A DNA stretch of 64,000 bases, from NCBI RefSeq assembly GCF_002165135.1, contig NZ_NFZQ01000012.1, forward strand, positions 160,433-224,432, read 5' to 3'. The notes below the pieces were generated by a model. That model made no database searches. It had not been told where the DNA came from and saw only the letters and a program-made list of their open reading frames with translations. Source of the DNA: Pseudomonas sp. SID14000 (GTDB lineage: Bacteria > Pseudomonadota > Gammaproteobacteria > Pseudomonadales > Pseudomonadaceae). Below, piece after piece: positions 1-9,035 of this stretch; position 1 is the first letter of the stretch; each line of letters begins with the position of its first letter. The translations under genes and the position numbers were made by a program.

Positions 1-1
1 G

Positions 2-115
2 GGGCGGGTGATACGCAGCGAGTTCCAGGTGGAGGCGCTGGGGGTGGTGCAATGGCATGCCCGGGTGCCGGCGCAGCAGGTGCGGATCAGGAGCCGGGAG
101 CCGATAGTTCAGTAA
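2..115 (+). CDS. C-terminal fragment of an unidentified protein (cut by window edge)
   Basis: An open frame enters from the left edge and stops with TAA at 113-115, giving about 37 residues rich in Val, Arg and Gln that end in EPIVQ. Codon choice (G/C at third positions) is typical of this genome, so it is plausibly the tail of a real gene. No domain can be recognised in so short a piece. A degenerate REP pair follows it and the convergent PhoX-type gene ends at 250. Confidence 0.4.
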   Translation, partial: GRVIRSEFQVEALGVVQWHARVPAQQVRIRSREPIVQ

Positions 116-119
116 TATT

Positions 120-218
120 CACCGGCCCATTCGCGGGTAAACCCCACAGGTACTGCACAGGGTTCAAAAACTGTGCGCTACCTGTGGGAGCAGGTTTACC
201 TGCGAAGAGGCCGGTACA
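120..218. repeat. REP pair (degenerate inverted repeats)
   Basis: A left copy reading toward CCCCACAGG (121-150) and a right copy beginning CCTGTGGGAGCAGG (181-218) face each other across a short spacer. The core is that of the dominant P. putida REP family, with several changes. It lies between two convergent gene ends, a usual REP position. Confidence 0.8.
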
Positions 219-249
219 GCCAGCACAAGGCTGACTGACCGGCGCCATG

Positions 250-2310
250 TCAGATAGTCCCGATTTCCCCGCCATCGATACGCTGAATCACCACCGTCGC
301 AGCCCGCGGCCTTACCGTGGTACCTGCCGGGGTGGCATCGGTGGCCTTGTCGGTATACGGCCAATTGTCCGGGTGCTGGATGTTGACGAACAGCGTCTTG
401 TTGTCCGGGGTAAAGGTAATGCCGGTCACCTCGCAGCCATTCGGCCCGACGAAGAAGCGGCGCAGGTCTACCTGGTTCTGCGCGTTCACCGGCACCTGCT
501 TGCCGCTGGCATCCACCAGGTTGGTGGGGATCACCGCCAGCAGCTGGTCGTTGGTGTAGTCGGTCACGGTACTCTCGCCGTTGTCTGTCTCGAACCACAG
601 CACGCCACGGCTATCGAAACTCATGCCGTCCGGGCTGGCGAACTGGTTCAGTTCGGTCAGGCCGGAGCGGTTGATATCGGCGGTGCCGGCAGCGTTGGCG
701 CCGAACACGAAAATGTCCCATGTGAAGCTCAGCTGGTCGTCGCTGTCGTGCCAGCGGATGATGTGGCCGTGACGGTTCGGGCCGCGCGGGTTGGCTGCAT
801 CGACCTTTTCTGGCGTGCGCGCGCTGTTGTTGGTCAGGGTCAGGTACACGTCGCCGTTGAGCGGGTTGACCGTGGTCCATTCCGGGCGGTCCATCGGCGT
901 TGCGCCCACGGCATCGCCAGCACCACGGGTGTTGAGGATGATGCCTGGCAGGTCGCCATACAGTGCGCCCAGGGTGCTGCCGCCAGTGGTGGCGGTGGCC
1001 ACGTCCAGCAGCAGCCATACGCCAGTGCCGTCGGCATTGAAGCGGGCCACGTACAGCTTGCCCTGGTCGAGGTACTTGGCGCCGGTGGCCAGGCGGTCGG
1101 CGGGGTTGGCATCGGCGGCGTCCCACACGGCGGTGGACACCCACTTGTACAGGTACTCGTTGTTCGAGTCGTCACCCATGTACCACACCAGCGGCTTGCC
1201 GACGACGGGCAGGCCCGGGCAGCAGCCTTCGTGGCGGAAGCGGCCCAGCGCGGTGCGCTTGGTGGCCAGGGTGCTGCTGTTGTATGGGTCGATTTCGACG
1301 ATGTAGCCGTAGGTGCTGGCTTCGTTGCGATAGTCGTCGGTGGCGCTGGCGCCTTTGACAGTGACATCGAAACGGGCGAATTCGTCGGCCACTTCGCTGC
1401 TGTCGCCGGCTGCGGTTTCCCACTTGTACTGGCCGCTGGAGGTACCTACGCCAATGCGGCGCTGGTCTTCAGGGCGGGTGCCTTTGTTGACGAAGATGCC
1501 TGGCCAGTTCTCCTCACAGGTCAGGTAGGTGCCCCATGGGGTATAGCCGTTGCCGCAGTTGTTGTTGGTGCCGCGGCAGTGGGTGCCGGCGGTGGAGTAC
1601 TTGGTCTTGACGTGGTCGGTACCCCGCAGCGGGCCGGTGATTTCCATGCGCGAGGCGGTAGTGAAGCGGCGGTTGAGCGGGTCGTTGTCGACCACCTGCC
1701 AGCGACCGTTGAGTTTCTGCAGGCGCACCACACCGGCGCCGTGGGCGTTGATTTCCTTGCGCACTTCCTCGGCCGGGCGCTTGCCGTTGACATCGGTGGT
1801 CGGGCCGGCCGGGTGCAGGGCGGCGGTGTCGATGTACTCGAAGTTGATCGCCAGCAGGCCGTCTTCGGAGCTGCCGTTGATGGGGAAGAAGTGCATGCCG
1901 TCATGGTGCATGCCCATGGCGTTGGCCTGGTCGGTCGAGGTGTTGCTGCCGTCGGACTTCCACGGGTTGCCGTTGCTGTTGATCGGCGTACCCCAGGGCG
2001 CCAGCACGTAGGCGCTGTAGCCGGTGGCAACCACGCAGGCGTCGGTGCGCGAGCCCGGGATGGATTGGAAGCCTAGTGCCAGTTTCGGCACTTCGGGCTC
2101 AGTCACGGGTGGCTCGGTCACTGGATCATCGTGATCGGAGCCACCACCGTCGAAGCAGCCTGTCAGGCCGGTACCGGCAATCATGGCGATGGCGGCGCCC
2201 AGGCTGCCGCGTATCACACTGCGGCGGCTCAGATAGGCATCCATGACGTTGGCCATCGGCAGGTTGCCGCTTTGGTTCCGGTCCAGGTTGTCGCCGGTAT
2301 CTCGACTCAT
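250..2310 (-). CDS. uxpB: PhoX-type alkaline phosphatase (DUF839), Tat-exported, UxpB-like
   Basis: 686 residues with strong similarity to the PhoX/DUF839 phosphatases, calcium- and iron-dependent enzymes that release phosphate from organic phosphomonoesters. The N-terminus carries a twin-arginine motif (SRRSVIRG, about residues 29-36), a hydrophobic stretch and a possible lipobox (LTGC). The family motif with TPWGTYLTCEEN, holding the metal-binding glutamates, is near residue 260. AAGGA lies 7 bases before the chosen ATG; a later ATG at residue 19 would also retain the Tat signal. The gene diverges from the uxpA-gsp operon. In P. putida a PhoX protein called UxpB is reported as a substrate of the neighbouring type II system, and I infer the same here. 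Confidence 0.88.
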   Translation of the reverse strand: MSRDTGDNLDRNQSGNLPMANVMDAYLSRRSVIRGSLGAAIAMIAGTGLTGCFDGGGSDHDDPVTEPPVTEPEVPKLALGFQSIPGSRTDACVVATGYSAYVLAPWGTPINSNGNPWKSDGSNTSTDQANAMGMHHDGMHFFPINGSSEDGLLAINFEYIDTAALHPAGPTTDVNGKRPAEEVRKEINAHGAGVVRLQKLNGRWQVVDNDPLNRRFTTASRMEITGPLRGTDHVKTKYSTAGTHCRGTNNNCGNGYTPWGTYLTCEENWPGIFVNKGTRPEDQRRIGVGTSSGQYKWETAAGDSSEVADEFARFDVTVKGASATDDYRNEASTYGYIVEIDPYNSSTLATKRTALGRFRHEGCCPGLPVVGKPLVWYMGDDSNNEYLYKWVSTAVWDAADANPADRLATGAKYLDQGKLYVARFNADGTGVWLLLDVATATTGGSTLGALYGDLPGIILNTRGAGDAVGATPMDRPEWTTVNPLNGDVYLTLTNNSARTPEKVDAANPRGPNRHGHIIRWHDSDDQLSFTWDIFVFGANAAGTADINRSGLTELNQFASPDGMSFDSRGVLWFETDNGESTVTDYTNDQLLAVIPTNLVDASGKQVPVNAQNQVDLRRFFVGPNGCEVTGITFTPDNKTLFVNIQHPDNWPYTDKATDATPAGTTVRPRAATVVIQRIDGGEIGTI

Positions 2311-2450
2311 CAGGGTGTCCTTATGTTGGCTGAGTTAGAGGAAACCGCGACTTTAGTGCGCAAATATGATGATTCATTGGCAGAAATGTTAAGGGGGTTT
2401 TAAAACAACCCGCTCTTAGAAGCATGCTGTACAGATCAATTTGGAATGAT

Positions 2451-2483
2451 TGTCGGATTTCTGCCATCAAACTGTAATGCCAA
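2451..2483 (+). promoter_or_regulatory. Candidate PhoB binding site (three 11-bp direct repeats)
   Basis: Three consecutive 11-base units read TGTCGGATTTC, TGCCATCAAAC and TGTAATGCCAA. The inner 18 bases CTGCCATCAAACTGTAAT match the Pho-box pattern CTGTCAT-N4-CTGTCAT with one mismatch per half. The site lies about 50 bases before uxpA, in the divergent region shared with the PhoX gene, where phosphate control would be expected. I see no equally good site facing uxpB. Confidence 0.6.
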
Positions 2484-2534
2484 CGCCGCAACATCCGGGG
2501 CCCTGAATGAACACGGAAAAGGATGGCAGGTTCG

Positions 2535-4175
2535 ATGGCAAGCAGTGTGCACAGGCGCGAAGTGATTGGCTGGATGGGTGTCGGTGCCTTGGCACCGTTA
2601 CTCGGCGCCTGCTCCGCCTTCCCTGGGCAGCAAGGCGGTAACGCGCGCCTCGACCTGCTGTACGTGGCCGACACCCTCGATGCTCGCCAGCCTGGACAGG
2701 CCGTTGTGCCGGCCACCCGTCTGGGGCCGGTCAGCCACCTGGGCCGCGCTCCATGGATGACCGGCAGCAGCGCCAGTATCGCCTACCCGCAACTGGCGCC
2801 ACTGCTCGATGCCAGTCAGGCTGCATCTGCGCAGCTGGGCGGCTATGCGGTGCTGGCGGCGTTGCTGGAGCAATTGCGTGGCGAGGCTGGGGCGGGCAAC
2901 AGCCTGACCCTGGAAAACGGTCAGGGCTGGAATGGCAGCGGCCTGGCCTACCTGACCCAGGGCGAAAGCGGCCTGCAGGGCAGTCAGCTGCTGGGCATCG
3001 AAGCACGGGTCAGCAGCGACGAGCGCGTGCTGTGGCCACAGCGCAGCCCGGCGCTGTATCGCCAGGCAGGTGCCGTCACCCTGGGCGCCGGGCTGGCGGA
3101 CACGCAACGCCAGGCTTTGGGCCTGGAGGCCTTGCACATCTTCGAACGCGGCGGCGCACGTATTGCCGTGGTCGGCGTGACCGACCCCTACGCCCAGGAC
3201 CAGAAAGCCTCTCTCAAACAGTGGTACCAGTCATTGCAGCCGGTGTTCGAACAGGCCCGACGCGAGGCCGACCTGGTGGTGGCCATGGCCGATGTCGGTA
3301 CCGGGCCGGGCCTGTGGCTGGCCGAGCGGATGCCGCAGATCGACGTGTTGCTGTGCGCCCGCGGCCAGGACCTGTGGCCGGCGCCGGTCGAGGTGAGCCA
3401 GGCCAGCGGCCGCCGTGTACCGGTGCTGTTCGCCGGTTGCCGGGGCTGCGGCGCCTTCCGCCTGCGCTGCCAGCGCGTGGCGGGGCTGTGGCAGTTCGCC
3501 GGGCGTTTCTTCCCGGCCTTCGAACAACAGCTGGCACCCGCCGCGCAGCAGCGTGTCGGGGCATTGCAGGCAGAACTGCGCCAGCAGCGCGCCGGCCACG
3601 CGGCCTGGCTCGATCAACCGCTGGCCCGCGCGCCCCAGGCGCTGTGGCGCCGCGACACCCGAGGCGGCAGTTGGGACCGTCTGCTGCATCAGGCCCTGGC
3701 CGACGACAGCCGCATGCCGGTGTTGCTGCCGGGCCTGCGTTATGACTACCCGCTGCCCGCCGGGGCGGCCATTACCCGCGAACACCTGATCAGCCTCACC
3801 GGTGGCTACCCGGCACCGGTGGTCGAAGCACCGGCCCGACAGGTCGAGCAAGTGCTGGAAAACGCTGCGGAGCAATTGTTTGGCGACCCGCTGCTGCTGG
3901 ACAACAGCCAGGACCTGCCGCGCTGGCAGGGCCAGGCCTGGCGTGTCAGCTACAGCCCGCAAGGCAAGCGCATCAGTGGCCTCGAGCCAGCGCAGGGGCT
4001 TTGCCGCACGTTTGGCCTGCAATTCGAAACCCAGACCGGAGAGCCGCTGTGGCAACGGGTCGAAGCCTGGCTCGCCCGCCAGGCGACCGACTGGCAACTG
4101 GCGCCGCTGCAACTGCCTGAAGTGCACTACGTGCAGGGGCACCCGGGCTGGCACCCAAGGCAGTTGGCCTCGTGA
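2535..4175 (+). CDS. uxpA: SoxB/5'-nucleotidase-like lipoprotein with lost catalytic motifs, UxpA-like
   Basis: 546 residues. A twin-arginine-like start (HRREVIGWMG) precedes a lipobox (LLGAC), so the protein is probably an exported lipoprotein. Segments such as NGQGWNGSGLAYLTQGES and PLPAGAAITREHLISLTG follow the SoxB branch of the metallophosphatase/5'-nucleotidase superfamily. The metal ligands known for that family (the N-terminal DTH, GGD, HWE and GHTH motifs) are replaced by DTLD, NGQ, ARV and CARGQ, so phosphatase activity looks unlikely. An alternative ATG lies 12 bases upstream at 2523, but the spacing from AAGG favours 2535. The gene overlaps gspC by 4 bases and so opens the secretion operon. 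Confidence 0.8.
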   Translation: MASSVHRREVIGWMGVGALAPLLGACSAFPGQQGGNARLDLLYVADTLDARQPGQAVVPATRLGPVSHLGRAPWMTGSSASIAYPQLAPLLDASQAASAQLGGYAVLAALLEQLRGEAGAGNSLTLENGQGWNGSGLAYLTQGESGLQGSQLLGIEARVSSDERVLWPQRSPALYRQAGAVTLGAGLADTQRQALGLEALHIFERGGARIAVVGVTDPYAQDQKASLKQWYQSLQPVFEQARREADLVVAMADVGTGPGLWLAERMPQIDVLLCARGQDLWPAPVEVSQASGRRVPVLFAGCRGCGAFRLRCQRVAGLWQFAGRFFPAFEQQLAPAAQQRVGALQAELRQQRAGHAAWLDQPLARAPQALWRRDTRGGSWDRLLHQALADDSRMPVLLPGLRYDYPLPAGAAITREHLISLTGGYPAPVVEAPARQVEQVLENAAEQLFGDPLLLDNSQDLPRWQGQAWRVSYSPQGKRISGLEPAQGLCRTFGLQFETQTGEPLWQRVEAWLARQATDWQLAPLQLPEVHYVQGHPGWHPRQLAS

Positions 4176-4597
4176 CGCTCGCCTCGCGCCTGCTGACTGG
4201 CGCTGGCCTGACCCTGGCCGGCTGGCTGGCGGCCCAGTGCGTGCTGCAACTGAGCCGCCAGCCGCAACCGGCCACTGCGCCCGTAGCGGCCAACAAGCCG
4301 CTGCCTGGCTTGATGGTCGGCCATTGGCTGGTACCCGTCGACGACGATGCCATCGCCATCACCCGCCTGCCGCTGCAATACCTCGGCGGCCTCAAGGCCC
4401 GGCCGCTGGCCTCCAGCGTGGTAGTGCTGCGCTATGGCGAGCAGGTGCGCACTTTGGCCCGCGGTCAGCACCTGGCGCCAGGGATCGTGCTGCAGGACAT
4501 CGATAGCGATGGCCTGATTTTCAACAACCAGGGGCGGCGTGAGCGCCTGCCCTGGCCGCCACGCCCCGCCGTGACCGGCCTCAAGCGGCAAGGATGA
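4172..4597 (+). CDS. gspC: Type II secretion protein GspC (short form)
   Basis: 141 residues, GTG start inside the stop of uxpA (GTGA overlap). One membrane helix near residues 5-27 is followed by a Pro/Ala-rich linker and a small beta domain (about 45-130) matching the homology region of GspC, which links the inner-membrane platform to the secretin GspD. The usual C-terminal PDZ or coiled-coil domain, involved in substrate choice, is missing; most GspC proteins have 200-280 residues. Position directly before gspD supports the call more than sequence does. Confidence 0.75.
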   Translation: MTLASRLLTGAGLTLAGWLAAQCVLQLSRQPQPATAPVAANKPLPGLMVGHWLVPVDDDAIAITRLPLQYLGGLKARPLASSVVVLRYGEQVRTLARGQHLAPGIVLQDIDSDGLIFNNQGRRERLPWPPRPAVTGLKRQG

Positions 4598-4600
4598 ACG

Positions 4601-6364
4601 ATGCTTGTTAGATATTGCGTGGCGGCCGTACTGAGCCTGGCCCTGTCCGTGGCCTGTGCTGAAGAGCCGGTGTTCGATGACAACGGCACGCCAATGTACG
4701 AGGTGAACTTCGTCGACACCGAACTGGGCGAGTTCATCGACAGCGTGTCGCGCATCACTGGCACCACCTTCATCGTCGACCCCCGGGTCAAGGGCAAGGT
4801 CACCGTGCGCACCGTTGACCTGCATGACGCCGATGCCATCTACGACATTTTTCTGGCCCAGTTGCGCGCCCAGGGCTATGCCACTGTCGACCTGCCTAAC
4901 GGCAGCGTGAAGATCGTTCCCGACCAGGCCGCTCGCCTGGAGCCTGTGCCGGTGGAGGCAGGAGGGCAGCAGGGGGAGGGCAGCGACAGCGTGGCTACTC
5001 GGGTATTCAATGTGCGCAACGCCGCCAGCGAGCAGGTACTGGGCATTCTCAAGCCCCTGATCGACCAACGGGTCGGTGTGATCACACCTTACCCGGCGGC
5101 GCACCAGTTGGTCGTTACCGACTGGCGCAGCAACCTGGAACGCATCGCCAGCTTGCTGCGCCAGCTCGACCGCCCCCAGGACGCACCCGGCAGCGGCAGT
5201 ACCCAGGTCATCTACCTGCGCCATGCCAATGCGGGCGAAGTGGTCAAGGTGTTGCGCGGGCTCAGCCAGGAGGGGATGGTGCCCTCGGAAGGTGCGGGCG
5301 AAGGAGAGGGCAAGGACAGGCCCGTAGTACCTGCCGGCGGAGGTTCGGGCATCCGCCTGGAATACGAAGAAGGCACCAACGCCGTGGTCATGGTCGGCCC
5401 CGACAGCGAGCTGGCCGCCTACCGTGCCATCGTCGAGCAGTTGGACATCCGCCGTGCTCAGGTAGTGGTGGAAGCGATCATCGCCGAGGTGTCCGACAGC
5501 AGCGCCCAGGAACTGGGCGTGCAGTGGCTGTTCGCTGACGAGAAGTTCGGTGCCGGCATCGTCAATTTCGGCAGCAACGGGGTGAACATCGCCAACATCG
5601 CCGGGGCCGCCGCCAGTGGTGACAACGAGGCCCTCAGCGACCTGTTGTCCAGTACCACTGGCGCCATGGCGGGTATCGGCCATTTCGGCGGTGGTTTCAA
5701 CTTCGCCATGCTGGTCAACGCGCTGAAAGGCAAGAGCGGCTTCAACCTGCTGTCCACGCCCACCCTGCTGACTCTGGACAACGCCGAGGCGTCGATCCTG
5801 GTCGGCCAGGAAGTGCCCTTCGTCACCGGTTCGGTGACGCAGAACAACGCCAACCCGTACCAGACCATCGAGCGCAAGGAGGTCGGGGTGAAGCTGCGCA
5901 TCAAGCCGCAGATCAACATCGACAACAGCGTGCGCCTGGACATCGTCCAGGAGGTGTCGTCGATTGCCGAGTCTACGGCTGCCAGCGACGTGATCACCAA
6001 CAAGCGCGAGATCAAGACCAAGGTTATGGTCGAGGACAACGGCCTGGTGATTCTCGGCGGCCTGATCAGTGACGAACTGAGCACCAGCGACCAGCGCGTG
6101 CCGCTGCTTGGCGATATCCCTTATCTGGGCCGGCTGTTCCGCTCCGACGCCACCAAGAACACCAAGCAGAACCTGATGGTGTTCATCCGCCCGCGCATCC
6201 TGCGTGACGGACCGAGCCTGGCCGGGCTCAGTGAAGGCAAGTACCGCACCTTGCAGCAGACCACGCCGCTGCAATTGCCTGACCTGGCTGATGCGCAAAG
6301 CGCTACGCCGCTGCTGCAAGTATTCCCCTCCAGCCGCGCACGGCTGGAAGGCGGTAACTGGTGA
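4601..6364 (+). CDS. gspD: Type II secretion secretin GspD
   Basis: 587 residues. A signal peptide (about 1-20) leads into the N0 domain (VNFVDTELGEFIDSVSRITG, about 30-100), the N1 and N2 domains (to about 300) and the conserved secretin barrel (about 330-545, with LLSTPTLLTLDNAEA and VPLLGDIPYLGRLFRS). It forms the outer-membrane channel of the machine. It is on the short side for GspD. A Gly/Glu-rich insertion (about 225-250) sits in the N2 region. It follows gspC by 3 bases and overlaps gspE. Confidence 0.96.
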   Translation: MLVRYCVAAVLSLALSVACAEEPVFDDNGTPMYEVNFVDTELGEFIDSVSRITGTTFIVDPRVKGKVTVRTVDLHDADAIYDIFLAQLRAQGYATVDLPNGSVKIVPDQAARLEPVPVEAGGQQGEGSDSVATRVFNVRNAASEQVLGILKPLIDQRVGVITPYPAAHQLVVTDWRSNLERIASLLRQLDRPQDAPGSGSTQVIYLRHANAGEVVKVLRGLSQEGMVPSEGAGEGEGKDRPVVPAGGGSGIRLEYEEGTNAVVMVGPDSELAAYRAIVEQLDIRRAQVVVEAIIAEVSDSSAQELGVQWLFADEKFGAGIVNFGSNGVNIANIAGAAASGDNEALSDLLSSTTGAMAGIGHFGGGFNFAMLVNALKGKSGFNLLSTPTLLTLDNAEASILVGQEVPFVTGSVTQNNANPYQTIERKEVGVKLRIKPQINIDNSVRLDIVQEVSSIAESTAASDVITNKREIKTKVMVEDNGLVILGGLISDELSTSDQRVPLLGDIPYLGRLFRSDATKNTKQNLMVFIRPRILRDGPSLAGLSEGKYRTLQQTTPLQLPDLADAQSATPLLQVFPSSRARLEGGNW

Positions 6365-7812
6365 TGCTGCCTTATCGTCAGGCACGGCAGAGCGGGGTGG
6401 CCATGGCCCCGGCGGAGCAGGGCTGGCAGCTATGGCTGCGGCACGACGCCGACAGCGCTCAGTTACAGGAGCTGCTGCGCGTGCACGGCCAGCCCAGCCT
6501 GCTCGAATACCTGGAACCTGCGCTGTTCGATGAACGCCTCGGCCAGCTGTACCAGGCCGGCGATGCTGCCACCGCTGCGCTGATCGAAGGCATCGGCGAC
6601 CAGGTCGACCTGGACAGCCTGATGAGCGAAATGCCACGCATCGAGGACCTGCTGGAAAGCGACGACGAGGCCCCGGTGATCCGCCTGATCAACGGCCTGT
6701 TCGGCCAGGCCTTGCGCCTGCACGCCTCGGACATTCATATAGAAACCTTCGAGCAGAGCCTGGTGGTGCGCCTGCGGGTCGATGGTCACCTGCGCGAAGT
6801 GTTGCGCCCACCGCGTGCGCTGTCGGCCATGCTGGTGTCGCGGATCAAGGTCATGGCGCGCCTGGACATCGCTGAAAAGCGCCAGCCCCAGGATGGCCGT
6901 ATCACCCTGCGTGCGGCGGGGCGTGAAGTGGATGTGCGGGTCTCGACCCTGCCCGGCATCCACGGCGAGCGGGTGGTGATGCGCGTGCTCGACAAGCAGG
7001 CCAGCCTGCTGGCGCTGGGCAACCTGGGCATGCCGGCAGCGGTGTTGCAGGGCCTGCGCAGTTGCCTGGCGCGGCCCAACGGCATCGTGCTGTCCACGGG
7101 GCCGACCGGTTCGGGCAAGACCACTACGTTGTACGCCAGCCTCAACAGCCTCAACGACGGCAGCCGCAATATCCTCACCGTCGAGGACCCGGTGGAATAC
7201 GCAATCGCCGGCATCGGCCAGACTGCCATCAACCCGCGTGCCGGGCTGACCTTCGCCAGCGGCCTGCGCGCCATCCTGCGCCAGGACCCGGACGTGATCA
7301 TGCTTGGCGAAATCCGCGACCAGGAGACCGCGCAGATCGCCGTGCAGGCAAGCCTCACCGGCCACCTGGTGTTGTCCACACTGCACACCAACAGTGCGGT
7401 GGGCGCGGTGACCCGCCTGCGCGACATGGGCATCGAACCGTTCCTGATCGCCTCGTGCCTGCGCGGCGTACTGGCCCAGCGCCTGGTGCGGCGCTTGTGC
7501 AGTTGCGCCGTGGCGCGCCCGCTGCAGCCGGCGGAACGTGACCTGTGGCCCGAGTTGGCGACTCTTGGCAGCAGCCACCACGCGGTGGGCTGTGAACAGT
7601 GCCAGGGCTGCGGTTATGTCGGGCGGCTGGGCCTGTATGAATTCATCGAACTGGACGCCGGGCTGATCGGCCTGCTGTACGACGGCGCCAGTGAACTGGC
7701 CATGCAGGACTACCTGGCCGAACGCCGGCAGAGCCTGGTGGCGATGGCCAGCGACTGCCTGGCTCGTGGCGAGACCAGCCTGGCCGAAGTCTTGCGCGTG
7801 GTGCAGGGCTGA
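6361..7812 (+). CDS. gspE: Type II secretion ATPase GspE
   Basis: 483 residues. The N-terminal GspL-binding region is followed by the secretion ATPase core: Walker A GPTGSGKTTT near residue 243, the Asp-box/Walker B region with DPDVIMLGEIRDQETA, and the His-box (TLHTNSAVGAVTRLRDMG). It powers pseudopilus assembly at the inner membrane. The start is GTG at 6361 or ATG at 6364; GGAAGG at 6346-6351 serves either. The C-terminal zinc motif is altered: the first cysteine pair is C-x-C (LCSC) rather than C-x-x-C, while the second (CEQC) is normal. Confidence 0.95.
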   Translation: MMLPYRQARQSGVAMAPAEQGWQLWLRHDADSAQLQELLRVHGQPSLLEYLEPALFDERLGQLYQAGDAATAALIEGIGDQVDLDSLMSEMPRIEDLLESDDEAPVIRLINGLFGQALRLHASDIHIETFEQSLVVRLRVDGHLREVLRPPRALSAMLVSRIKVMARLDIAEKRQPQDGRITLRAAGREVDVRVSTLPGIHGERVVMRVLDKQASLLALGNLGMPAAVLQGLRSCLARPNGIVLSTGPTGSGKTTTLYASLNSLNDGSRNILTVEDPVEYAIAGIGQTAINPRAGLTFASGLRAILRQDPDVIMLGEIRDQETAQIAVQASLTGHLVLSTLHTNSAVGAVTRLRDMGIEPFLIASCLRGVLAQRLVRRLCSCAVARPLQPAERDLWPELATLGSSHHAVGCEQCQGCGYVGRLGLYEFIELDAGLIGLLYDGASELAMQDYLAERRQSLVAMASDCLARGETSLAEVLRVVQG

Positions 7813-7815
7813 GCC

Positions 7816-9018
7816 GTGCCGACCTATCGCTACCAGGCCGTCGACCTCGCCGGCAAGACCCGCAAGGCCAGCTTGCAGGCCGACAGCGAACGTCATGCTC
7901 GTCAGTTGTTGCGTGAGCAGGGGCTGTTCGCCCGCCGGTTGCAGCGCCTTGAGGCTGGCACCCGGCAACCCCGGCGCCAGCGCCTGAGTCGCGCCCAGCT
8001 GTGCGAGCTGACTCGTCAGCTGGCTACCTTGACCGGTGCAGGCATCCCTTTGGTCGATGCCCTGGCTACCTTGGAGCGGCAATTACGCCAGCCCGCCCTG
8101 CACAGTGTGCTGGTGGCCTTGCGCGGTTCGCTGGCTGAAGGCCTGGGCCTGGCCCGCAGTCTGGCGCGTCAGGGGGCACCGTTTGCTGGCCTGTACTGCG
8201 CGCTGGTCGAGGCCGGGGAGCGCTCCGGTCGCCTGGCCCAGGTGTTGACCCGTCTCGCCGACCACCTGGAGCAGGTACAACGACAACAGCACAAGGCTCG
8301 TACCGCGCTGATCTACCCCACTGTATTGGTGGGGGTGTCATTTGCCGTGGTAGTCGGCCTGATGACCTTCGTCGTACCCAGGCTCACCGAACAATTCGCC
8401 CACGCCGGGCAGAGCCTGCCGTTCATCACATCGCTGTTGATCGGCCTGAGCCAAGGGCTGGTGCAGGCCGGGCCCTGGCTGTCGGGGCTGGCCCTGTTGC
8501 TCGGCGTGCTTGGCGGCTGGTTGCTGCGCAAGCCACACTGGTGCCTGCGCCGCGACCAGTTGCTGCTACGCCTGCCACACATCGGCAGCCTGCTGCAGGT
8601 ACTGGAAAGCGCGCGCCTGGCACGCAGCCTGGCGATTCTCTGCGGCAGCGGCGTGGTCCTGCTCGAAGCCCTGCAAGTGGCCACCGAAACCGTCGGCAAC
8701 CGGCGTATCCGCCTGGCCATGGAGCAGGTGCGCCAGCAGGTGCAGGGCGGCACCAGCCTGCATCGCGCGCTGGATGCCAGCCAGCAATTCCCGCCGCTGC
8801 TGGTGAACATGGTGGGCAGCGGCGAAGCCAGCGGCACCCTGGCCGACATGCTCGAGCGCGTGGCGGATGACCAGGAGCGCGGTTTTGCCCGCCAGGTCGA
8901 TACCGCCATGGCGCTGTTCGAACCCCTGATGATCCTGGTGATGGGCGCCGTGGTGCTGTTCATCGTGCTGGCGGTGCTGCTACCGATCATGCAACTCAAC
9001 CAGGGCCTGCAACTGTGA
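7816..9018 (+). CDS. gspF: Type II secretion inner-membrane platform protein GspF
   Basis: 400 residues, full length, GTG start. It begins with the typical PTYRYQAVDLAGK and has two repeated T2SSF domains (about 70-190 and 270-390) with three membrane segments, the last near the C-terminus (LVMGAVVLFIVLAVLLPIM). It is the polytopic platform protein that couples the GspE motor to pseudopilus assembly. It starts 3 bases after gspE. Confidence 0.96.
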   Translation: MPTYRYQAVDLAGKTRKASLQADSERHARQLLREQGLFARRLQRLEAGTRQPRRQRLSRAQLCELTRQLATLTGAGIPLVDALATLERQLRQPALHSVLVALRGSLAEGLGLARSLARQGAPFAGLYCALVEAGERSGRLAQVLTRLADHLEQVQRQQHKARTALIYPTVLVGVSFAVVVGLMTFVVPRLTEQFAHAGQSLPFITSLLIGLSQGLVQAGPWLSGLALLLGVLGGWLLRKPHWCLRRDQLLLRLPHIGSLLQVLESARLARSLAILCGSGVVLLEALQVATETVGNRRIRLAMEQVRQQVQGGTSLHRALDASQQFPPLLVNMVGSGEASGTLADMLERVADDQERGFARQVDTAMALFEPLMILVMGAVVLFIVLAVLLPIMQLNQGLQL

Positions 9019-9035
9019 CGACAAGGAGTACTGCC

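Noticed and set aside
247..2076. Long plus-strand frame opposite uxpB
   Set aside because: Shadow of the PhoX gene: low-complexity Val/Gly/Ala sequence and no recognisable domain, while the minus frame carries the Tat signal and metal motifs.
2341..2420. Second PhoB site facing uxpB
   Set aside because: Only a single weak half-site (TGCCAATGAAT on the minus strand) was found.
4601..4680. Lipoprotein signal in GspD
   Set aside because: The segment around ACAEEP lacks a proper residue at position -3 of a lipobox; an ordinary signal peptide is more likely.
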